Below are positions 5,606 to 11,407 of a stretch of 30,167 nt of DNA, piece after piece. The stretch lies in the NCBI GenBank assembly GCA_002342415.1, contig DDPY01000046.1, positions 2,626-32,792 on the forward strand, read 5' to 3'. The translations under genes were made by a program, and so were the position numbers. This DNA is from Prevotella sp. UBA2456. Its GTDB lineage: Bacteria > Bacteroidota > Bacteroidia > Bacteroidales > Bacteroidaceae. The notes under the pieces are model-generated. The model made no database searches, was not told the origin of the DNA, and saw nothing but the letters and a program-made list of their open reading frames with translations. Each line of letters begins with the position of its first letter. The first letter of the stretch is position 1.

Positions 5606-6667
5606 ATGGAAGAAGAGAAGAATATAACATCTGCTGATAGCAGAAACAGGACTGAAGGCTTGTTGGCCGACATCCGCAATATTATTGAGAGCGGGATTCG
5701 TCAGGCTTATCACGGAGTCCACTTCATAACCGTTCAGACTTACTGGAAGGTTGGGAAACGAATTGTGGAAGAGGAGCAGCAGGGTGAAGAACGGGCAGAA
5801 TATGGTGCGCAGTTAATCAATCGGCTGGCCGAGGATTTACAGAAGAACTACCAGAAAGGATATACACCTCGCGACCTCCGCTCATACCGACAATTCTATC
5901 TTTGTTTCAGGGATCTGGAGAATTGGCACTCGCGAGTACCAAATCTGACATGGACTCATTTCAGGACGCTGTTGCGAGTGACGAATGACGATGCAAGATA
6001 CTGGTATGCGAACGAGGCGGCAAAGGAAATGTGGAGCGTAAGGACACTTGAGCGGAATGTAAGTTCACAGTATTATTTCCGTCTGTTGCAATCACCCAAG
6101 AAAGAGGCTGTTATTGAGGAAATGAAGGAATTGACAGCTGGCTTCCAAGCAGACAAACTGGAGATGATAAAGAATCCTGTGGTTGCAGAATTTCTGCAAC
6201 TACAGGCAAACCCTGATTTCACTGAGTCTAAGCTGGAGAGGGCTATTCTGAAACATCTGAGGTCGTTCATCCTTGAAATGGGACGCGGATTTGCGTTTAT
6301 GTTTGAACAGTATCATCTGGCAACATCTGGTGGTGACTACTTTATTGATTTGGTGTTTTACAACGTCGTTTTGAAATGCTATTTCTTGATTGACCTGAAA
6401 ACCACGAGGATAACCCATCAGGATGTAGGACAGATGGACATGTACGTCCGTATGTTCGACGAGTTGAAGCGAACAGAAGGAGACAACCCTACAATAGGTT
6501 TGCTGTTGTGCGCTGAAACTGATGAGGATATTGCCCGCTATTCAGTACTGAATGGCAACGAACAGCTGTTTGCCGCAAAATATCTGACTTACTTGCCTAC
6601 GGAAGAAGAGCTGCGCCGCGAGATTGAACAACAGAAGGAGTTCTTCCGTTTGCAGCATAAGGATTAG
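5606..6667 (+). CDS. YhcG/DUF1016-family PD-(D/E)XK nuclease-like protein
   Basis: A 353-aa protein of the DUF1016 (YhcG) family. The N-terminal helical DUF1016_N domain (about 15-160) includes YWKVGKRIVEEEQQG and the family signature YTPRDLRSYRQFY (86-98). The C-terminal PD-(D/E)XK-like domain includes GDYFIDLVFYN (243-253), FLIDLKTTR (260-268), then HQDVGQMDMYV (271-281) and DNPTIGLLLC (293-302). Asp248 and D263-x-K265 would be the metal-binding core, with Asp where many nucleases have Glu. Members occur in defence islands, beside restriction systems and in prophages; the biochemical role is poorly defined. Two terminator-like hairpins follow, closing the unit 4490-6667. Confidence 0.88.
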   Translation: MEEEKNITSADSRNRTEGLLADIRNIIESGIRQAYHGVHFITVQTYWKVGKRIVEEEQQGEERAEYGAQLINRLAEDLQKNYQKGYTPRDLRSYRQFYLCFRDLENWHSRVPNLTWTHFRTLLRVTNDDARYWYANEAAKEMWSVRTLERNVSSQYYFRLLQSPKKEAVIEEMKELTAGFQADKLEMIKNPVVAEFLQLQANPDFTESKLERAILKHLRSFILEMGRGFAFMFEQYHLATSGGDYFIDLVFYNVVLKCYFLIDLKTTRITHQDVGQMDMYVRMFDELKRTEGDNPTIGLLLCAETDEDIARYSVLNGNEQLFAAKYLTYLPTEEELRREIEQQKEFFRLQHKD

Positions 6668-6678
6668 CCATATACTTC

Positions 6679-6703
6679 GTACACCACGGGCGTGTACCTT
6701 TTT
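6679..6703 (+). terminator. First terminator-like hairpin after the YhcG-like gene
   Basis: gtacac/gtgtac 6-bp stem with loop cacgggc, followed by c and TTTTT. Confidence 0.55.
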
Positions 6704-6715
6704 GAGAAACTGCAT

Positions 6716-6754
6716 GTACCTCATATACCATAAGGTGTATGGGGTACTTTTTTT
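6716..6754 (+). terminator. Second, stronger terminator after the YhcG-like gene
   Basis: Stem built of gtacc, cata and acc pairing with ggt, tatg and ggtac around loop ataa, with single mismatches between blocks, followed by seven T. Confidence 0.75.
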
Positions 6755-6778
6755 CTGTGCACCTTGCTGGATAGTTTG

Positions 6779-6786
6779 TAATTTTG
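6779..6786 (+). promoter_or_regulatory. -7 box (TAATTTTG) for the 6936-10377 gene set
   Basis: TAnnTTTG about 150 nt before the first gene. The -33 region (TCTG at 6754-6757) is a weak match. The leader, about 6793-6935, has no gene I can support. Confidence 0.45.
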
Positions 6787-6935
6787 CAGTGTTGAAAGGC
6801 AACAAAGCCTGAGACAACAAGAGTTCATTAACAACCAATTATTAATCTGAGACGAAGAAGCGGGTGAGGGAAGGCTCGCGAGTGAAAAGGATCCAATTTC
6901 AGCACTTGCCCTGTCTCGCAAAAACGTTACAGATT

Positions 6936-7382
6936 ATGCGTAAAGCAACTTTCAAGAAGCAGTTGTTGCTGCAGAACGTCCAGATGGACGGCAGTGTGAA
7001 TTTTCAGATGAATGGCGACATCAACGTGTATCCGTGCCCGTGGGAGGATGACAAGCAGGTGACCGATGGAGCGAGGGTTCGCTATCGTGCAGGCATCGAG
7101 GTGGACCAAGACGGTCGTACCCGGGTGAAACGAATCAGGGATGGTTCGAGAGGCCCGCTCCATGAGACGCTCTACGAGACGGTCCACGGAGCAGTGAAGA
7201 TGACCCGCCCGCAGATCAGACCCTATAACGGTCGCCGACGTATGGATGAGGAGTTCGTGTATGTCACGTTCAAGTTCCCCAAGAAGTACGGGCTGGCTCT
7301 GACCAAGGCGTTGTATCAGGAGGAGGCTGACGAGATTATGTCGTACTTTAAGACCAGAAAGGAGGAAACGATATGGAAGTAA
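6936..7382 (+). CDS. Unknown protein encoded just before the DUF3987 gene
   Basis: A 148-aa protein starting MRKATFKKQLLLQNVQMDGS. I prefer the ATG at 6936; the frame is open to an ATG at 6864, but the extra 24 residues look non-conserved. The early segment VNFQMNGDINVYPCPWEDDK is beta-like. The middle is basic (TRVKRIRDGSRG, TRPQIRPYNGRRRMDEE), suggesting nucleic-acid contact, and the end is helical (YGLALTKALYQEEADEIMSY). It overlaps the DUF3987 gene by 10 nt, so it is translationally coupled. In Bacteroidota, small proteins of this kind often precede BT4734/DUF3987 genes; I cannot name the family. Confidence 0.65.
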   Translation: MRKATFKKQLLLQNVQMDGSVNFQMNGDINVYPCPWEDDKQVTDGARVRYRAGIEVDQDGRTRVKRIRDGSRGPLHETLYETVHGAVKMTRPQIRPYNGRRRMDEEFVYVTFKFPKKYGLALTKALYQEEADEIMSYFKTRKEETIWK

Positions 7383-9838
7383 GTTTGAAACCAAGAACCA
7401 TCGCGCTGAACACGCGATTGACCAAGGAGCAGACAAGGGCATTCATCAAGGAATGCCCGCTCCAGGACTACGATGCGCTGACACGCAAGCCACGGCTCGA
7501 GCAGTTGGCAGCGCGCATCAACAGCACAACGGACGAGGAGGAACAACGAAGGATGAAGTCGTGGCTGCCTTTCCGCTGTCCGCACTACACCCGGTTCCGT
7601 GATGATTATCGGGATCGTGAGCATATCGTGGCCGAGTCGTTCACCTGGCAGACCTGTATTGATATTGACGACCCGGAGAAGGTTGAACAAGCCAACATGA
7701 TGTCTGAGAAACTCGATATCGAGGCTGGCGGCACGTGGCAGGGGCTGATGCTGCACAAGGACTACTCGATACGCCGCAAGCTTCACATTGATATTCGTCT
7801 GCCGATGGGCATGACGGTGCCCGAGGCGCAACGAGCCTATTGCAAGGCGCTGGGCGTGGAGTGCGACACGTCATGTTTTACCCCGGAGCGGTTCATCTAT
7901 ATCTCGCCAGCGAGCTTTGAGATCTACAGGGCTGACGGGTGGTATGAGCAGCTGTCGGACGAGGAGATTGCTGCGAGAAGGAAGGCCTATACGGACAGAG
8001 GACTGACGATAGACGGTCGCACGGAGGACGGCTCGTACTATGATTCGGAGGTAATTATTTCCTCCCCTAAGTTAGGGGAGGTCAGGAGGGGTCTGAACGA
8101 GGGTACTTCAGCGGGCGATTCGGTTGTTCAGACCACCCCTGCCCCTCCTAACTTAGGAGGGGAAAAAGTTGCCAAGTTCCCCAGCGAGTTCAAGGGTGTG
8201 CCTTATACCTCTATTATATGTGAGTATTGGCGCAGAACGGGTGGTGAGCCTACAGAGGGTGAGCGCAACAAACGGCTACACCAGTTGGCTGCGAATCTCA
8301 GAGCCATCTGCGATAACTCAGAGGAGTGGCTATTAGAGGTGATGCCACGGTTCGGGTTGTCTGTTGCAGAGATGAAGAACATCATCCATTCGGCTTGCAA
8401 GGAGCCAACGAAGGGTTCGCGCATGATGGACGAGATCGTTAGGGCATTGGAAATGGGCATACCTTCTGACGAGGCCGAGGATGCAGATGCCGTGGCCGAG
8501 GAAACGGGCGTAAAGGTGAACGTGAAAGCCTTGCCTGTTGGTTTGAAGGAATCGCTCGTTGGAGTGCCTGTGTCGATGCACATGCCTGTGCTCTGTTCTT
8601 TGATGCCTTTGGCCGCTGCATATGCAGACCAAGTAGAGGTGCGCTATTGCGACGGTGAAATGCAGAAGTTGGGTATGATGTCGATTATCTACGGTGAACA
8701 GGCATCAGGTAAGTCTGTTTGCAAGCATGCCGTGAACATCTGGAAGCGTCAGTTCGATGAAGAGGATGCTTTGGCTCGTAAGCGTGAGGATGAATGGAAA
8801 GACCGTAAGAAAAGCCGCAAGGCCAACGAGAAGGCTCCTGAAGACCCGAAAGTGTTGATTCGTGTAGTACCTGTAACGGTTTCCTGCTCAACTCTGTTGA
8901 AGCGTATGAAGAATGCCAACGGTCATACCTTGTTCTCCTTTGGAGAGGAACTTGACACGTTACGCAAGACCAACGGTGCCGGCTCCTGGAGCTCGAAGTA
9001 CGACATTTACCGCCTTGCCTTTGACCCCATAGACTCTGAATGGGGACAGGATTACAATTCTGACCAGGCTGAATCGGGAGTCGTGAAAGTTGCGTATAAT
9101 TGGTCTATGCTTGGGACCAGCGGGGCTGTCAAGAAGTGCTTTAAGGGGGATAATGTAGAAAACGGTCTTTCAAGCCGTATTCTCTTGGCCGAGATGCCCG
9201 ACACCTCATTTGCCAAGATGCCCAGATACGGGCGTCGCTCAGCAGAAGACGAAGCAAGGATTCAGGAGGCTGTGACTCGTCTGCGTGCATACAGCGGTTA
9301 TGTTGACACCCCTCGTCTGCGTAAAGCCATCGATCAATGGGTTGAGCAGCAACGTGTGATTGCACTGAAGGACATCGACCATGTGAAGGACATTTATCGC
9401 CGTCGAGCTGCTGTCATTGGTTTCCGTTGTGGGGTCATCTTCCATCTGCTCAGTTCCTCCCCTAAGTTAGGGGAGGTCAGGAGGGGTCTGAACAAGGAGT
9501 CCAAGGCTTGTCTTGACTTTGCGCTGATGATGGCCGAGTATTGTTTGAGCCAACAAATAAAAGTGTTTGGCCAGGCACTACAGAATCAGTATGTAGATGC
9601 CCAGACAGAATGCCAACGCTATGGTGAGAATAACAGTATCTTCGACCAGTTGCCACCAACCTTCACAGCCGATGACCTGGCAGCGTTGAAGCGTGACAAC
9701 ACGCCCCGCAACACGATTATAAAGATCATCTCTCGTTGGAATCGTGATGGATGGGTTGAGAAGGTGGACACTAAGCGCTGGAGTAAAGTGTCGAAGTCGC
9801 CTGAGTTAAAGCATGACAATGACAAAGTGACATCGTGA
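7373..9838 (+). CDS. DUF3987/VirE-like P-loop protein (BT4734 type) with in-frame repeat insertions
   Basis: An 821-aa protein. The N-terminal part (1-210) is BT4734/VirE_N-like, with CIDIDDPEKV (95-104), which recalls the DxD of archaeo-eukaryotic primases. Residues 270-365 form a helical linker. The DUF3987 ATPase-like core (about 385-740) has Walker A GEQASGKS (441-448), a likely Walker B region (HTLFSFGEELDTL, 518-530) and the strand VAYNWSMLGTSGA (573-585). A winged-helix-like end follows (FTADDLAALKRDN...RWNRDGWVEKV, 764-798). Three palindromic elements are read in frame: residues 229-242, 251-264 and 693-707. The stop codon lies in a TGACA-repeat array. The likely role is replication or helicase/primase function of a mobile element, by family inference. 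No frameshift is seen despite the insertions. Confidence 0.85.
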   Translation: MEVSLKPRTIALNTRLTKEQTRAFIKECPLQDYDALTRKPRLEQLAARINSTTDEEEQRRMKSWLPFRCPHYTRFRDDYRDREHIVAESFTWQTCIDIDDPEKVEQANMMSEKLDIEAGGTWQGLMLHKDYSIRRKLHIDIRLPMGMTVPEAQRAYCKALGVECDTSCFTPERFIYISPASFEIYRADGWYEQLSDEEIAARRKAYTDRGLTIDGRTEDGSYYDSEVIISSPKLGEVRRGLNEGTSAGDSVVQTTPAPPNLGGEKVAKFPSEFKGVPYTSIICEYWRRTGGEPTEGERNKRLHQLAANLRAICDNSEEWLLEVMPRFGLSVAEMKNIIHSACKEPTKGSRMMDEIVRALEMGIPSDEAEDADAVAEETGVKVNVKALPVGLKESLVGVPVSMHMPVLCSLMPLAAAYADQVEVRYCDGEMQKLGMMSIIYGEQASGKSVCKHAVNIWKRQFDEEDALARKREDEWKDRKKSRKANEKAPEDPKVLIRVVPVTVSCSTLLKRMKNANGHTLFSFGEELDTLRKTNGAGSWSSKYDIYRLAFDPIDSEWGQDYNSDQAESGVVKVAYNWSMLGTSGAVKKCFKGDNVENGLSSRILLAEMPDTSFAKMPRYGRRSAEDEARIQEAVTRLRAYSGYVDTPRLRKAIDQWVEQQRVIALKDIDHVKDIYRRRAAVIGFRCGVIFHLLSSSPKLGEVRRGLNKESKACLDFALMMAEYCLSQQIKVFGQALQNQYVDAQTECQRYGENNSIFDQLPPTFTADDLAALKRDNTPRNTIIKIISRWNRDGWVEKVDTKRWSKVSKSPELKHDNDKVTS
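8059..8098 (-). repeat. 40-bp palindromic element, copy C, in frame in the DUF3987 gene
   Basis: Perfect stem cctcccctaa/ttaggggagg with a one-base loop, then a segment ending gtctgaac, the reverse complement of the gttcagac start of copies A and B. It encodes SSPKLGEVRRGLN in the host frame. Confidence 0.9.
8126..8164 (+). repeat. Palindromic element, copy D, in frame in the DUF3987 gene
   Basis: Same orientation as copies A and B and one base shorter (a deletion in the spacer, cctgcccc for cctaacccc). It encodes VQTTPAPPNLGGE. With copy C, 27 bp away, it forms an inverted pair. Confidence 0.9.
9454..9493 (-). repeat. 40-bp palindromic element, copy E, in frame in the DUF3987 gene
   Basis: Identical to copy C over 40 bp and in the same frame, again encoding SSPKLGEVRRGLN, this time at residues 695-707 between two helices of the ATPase-like domain. 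Confidence 0.9.
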
Positions 9839-9846
9839 CATTAAGG
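9813..9846 (+). repeat. TGACA-repeat array across the stop codon of the DUF3987 gene
   Basis: Units atgacaat, gacaaag, tgacatc, gtgacatt then aagg. The stop TGA at 9836-9838 is part of a unit, and the last residues KHDNDKVTS are encoded by the array. It matches the inverted arm 882-909 over 28 bp. Confidence 0.85.
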
Positions 9847-9857
9847 AGATTTGAAAA

Positions 9858-9902
9858 ATTGAAGATTGAAGATTGAACATTGAACATTGATTATTGAACA
9901 TT
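9858..9902 (+). repeat. Short tandem tract (attgaag/attgaac units) before the DUF5675 gene
   Basis: Six imperfect 7- to 8-base units ending just upstream of the ATG at 9907. A comparable tract occurs before the DUF5687 gene. Confidence 0.7.
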
Positions 9903-9906
9903 ATTT

Positions 9907-10377
9907 ATGGAACTGATATTAGAACGTATAGCAAAACGCAAGACCTACACGATAGGCCATCTTTACATAGCACAAGAAATAAATGACTCGGATAAAGAGG
10001 GACACCCTGGCTTAGGCCAGCCCCTCACCGAGGGGCTTCAAATCTGCGACACGCTGGAACCTACTTGGCGCGACTATGAGCACGGGGCCTACAAGGTGAA
10101 AGGCCGCTCAGCCATTCCTGAAGGGCGCTATGCCGTGGTCATCTCGTACTCGCCGAAGTTTGGGGCATGGCTCCCGATATTGCTCGGAGTGCCGAAGTTT
10201 GAGGGCATCCGCATCCATGCCGGCAACACTGCCAAGGACACCGAGGGCTGTATCCTCGTCGGGCGCAATCAGCGAGTGGGCGAGGTGCTCGACAGCCGCA
10301 AGTGGCTCAACAAGCTGAAGCAGAAAATCGTGGAGGCGAAGGATAGGGGTGAGGCTGTTTGGATCACCATCAAGTAA
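9907..10377 (+). CDS. DUF5675-family protein
   Basis: A 156-aa protein. The core IPEGRYAVVISYSPKF (74-89), then GVPKFEGIRIHAGNTAKDTE with GCILVG (98-123), matches the DUF5675 family, a compact fold found widely in phages and mobile elements. The His in RIHAGN and the Cys in EGCILVG are the conserved positions I recall; an enzymatic function is not established. Between the opening strand (TIGHLYIAQEIN) and the conserved CDTLEP lies an unusual 17-residue segment (DKEGHPGLGQPLTEGLQ) encoded by two adjacent hairpins (10007-10036). The gene follows the DUF3987 gene by 68 bp, where related Bacteroidota loci often carry an amidase-type gene. Confidence 0.75.
   Translation: MELILERIAKRKTYTIGHLYIAQEINDSDKEGHPGLGQPLTEGLQICDTLEPTWRDYEHGAYKVKGRSAIPEGRYAVVISYSPKFGAWLPILLGVPKFEGIRIHAGNTAKDTEGCILVGRNQRVGEVLDSRKWLNKLKQKIVEAKDRGEAVWITIK
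10007..10036. repeat. Two adjacent hairpins within the DUF5675 gene
   Basis: ctggc-ttag-gccag (10007-10020) and gcccctc-acc-gaggggc (10020-10036, 7-bp stem). They fall in a segment that looks inserted relative to the family. Confidence 0.6.
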
Positions 10378-10381
10378 TCTC

Positions 10382-10421
10382 AAAACTTCTCCCATGTCCA
10401 ATTGGATATGGGAGATGTTTT
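10382..10421. terminator. Intrinsic terminator after the DUF5675 gene
   Basis: Long hairpin: aaaac, tctcccat and tcca pair with tgga, atgggaga and gtttt. The A/T ends make it workable on either strand. It closes the accessory region. Confidence 0.8.
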
Positions 10422-10445
10422 GTGACGAAAAATAGACCGTTTTAT

Positions 10446-10476
10446 TTTGTATTGCCCTTAACTTTTCGTACCTTTG
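10446..10476 (+). promoter_or_regulatory. Promoter of the MBL-fold hydrolase gene
   Basis: TTTG (10446-10449), 19-bp spacer, TACCTTTG (10469-10476), 20 nt before the ATG at 10497. It rules out the upstream ATG at 10359, which precedes it. Confidence 0.75.
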
Positions 10477-10496
10477 CACGAAATTTTGAAACTACT

Positions 10497-11303
10497 ATGC
10501 TACGATTTATATGTTTTGGCAGCGGAAGCAGCGGCAACTGCTACCTGCTGCAAACAGATACAGACGCCTTGCTCATCGACGTGGGGGTAGGGCTGCGCGG
10601 GCTCAAGAAGGCGTGTCGCGAATACGGCTTCAACCTTGCGTCCGTACATCATGTGCTGGTCACCCACGACCATGCCGACCATATCAAGTCCGTCGGTTCC
10701 TTCAGCAAAGACTATCAATGCCCTGTCTATGCTACGAGCGAGGTACACAAGGGCATACTCCGCAACTACTGCGTTGCCCAGAAAGTGCCCTCCGAACTGG
10801 TGCATATCCTGGAAAAGGATACGACGATCAGTGTCGGCGACTTTCAGGTGACGCCGTTTGCTGTTCCTCACGACAGTAGTGACAACGTGGGCTATTTCGT
10901 CGAGGCTTCTGGCACGAACTTCTGCCTCATTACCGATGCGGGCGAGGTCACCGACCAGATGAAAGGCTACATTCAGCGTGCGCGGCACCTTGTCATCGAG
11001 GCTAACCACGACACGGAGATGGTGCTGTCGGGGCCCTATCCGCCATTCTTGAAGTCGCGCATACTCTCGGGAACCGGCCATCTCTCGAATCTCAGTTGTG
11101 CACAAGCCGTCGTCGACAACATGTCCGACTTTCTTGAGCATATCTGGCTCTGCCATCTCAGCGAGGAGAACAACCATCCCGAACTGGCACGCAAGACGGT
11201 GGAAACCGTGCTGCGCAGTCATGGGGTCATCCCCGGTGTTGACGTACAGCTTGAGGTGCTGAAGCGCACCGTGCCCACCGGTCCCTTTGACCTCAGTGAC
11301 TGA
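10497..11303 (+). CDS. MBL-fold metallohydrolase (YycJ/WalJ-like)
   Basis: A 268-aa cytoplasmic protein opening MLRFICFGSGSSGNCYLL, the typical start of the YycJ/WalJ-type metallo-beta-lactamase-fold family. The metal-binding motif THDHADH is at residues 56-62. Further ligands fit PHDSSDNVGY (near 123), the Asp of ITDAGEV and the His of NHDTEM, and LCHLSEENN near the end supplies the last His. Relatives are proposed 5'-3' exonucleases or cell-wall-linked hydrolases; the substrate here cannot be told from sequence. Length is normal for the family. The promoter at 10446-10476 fixes the start. It is monocistronic-looking, with pheT's own promoter downstream. Confidence 0.9.
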   Translation: MLRFICFGSGSSGNCYLLQTDTDALLIDVGVGLRGLKKACREYGFNLASVHHVLVTHDHADHIKSVGSFSKDYQCPVYATSEVHKGILRNYCVAQKVPSELVHILEKDTTISVGDFQVTPFAVPHDSSDNVGYFVEASGTNFCLITDAGEVTDQMKGYIQRARHLVIEANHDTEMVLSGPYPPFLKSRILSGTGHLSNLSCAQAVVDNMSDFLEHIWLCHLSEENNHPELARKTVETVLRSHGVIPGVDVQLEVLKRTVPTGPFDLSD

Positions 11304-11343
11304 CAGGTATCGTCGGGCAAAGGAAAAATAAATCGGAATTTAT

Positions 11344-11374
11344 TTTGTTCTTTGCTCACTTATTAGTAACTTTG
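11344..11374 (+). promoter_or_regulatory. Promoter of pheT
   Basis: TTTG (11344-11347), 19-bp spacer, TAACTTTG (11367-11374), 33 nt before the pheT ATG. Confidence 0.7.
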
Positions 11375-11407
11375 CACGGATTTTCAGAAAATAACAATTA
11401 TTGCGCA

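Noticed and set aside
8059..8164. Frameshift or assembly error in the DUF3987 gene at the repeats
   Set aside because: The frame is open through all three elements and domain similarity resumes in frame on both sides.
10359..10496. N-terminal extension of the MBL-fold protein by 46 residues
   Set aside because: The extension spans the terminator and the promoter at 10446-10476, and the family starts at MLRF.
10500..11222. 240-codon open frame antisense to the MBL-fold gene
   Set aside because: Fully overlaps a gene with clear metal-binding motifs and a promoter; no motif of its own.
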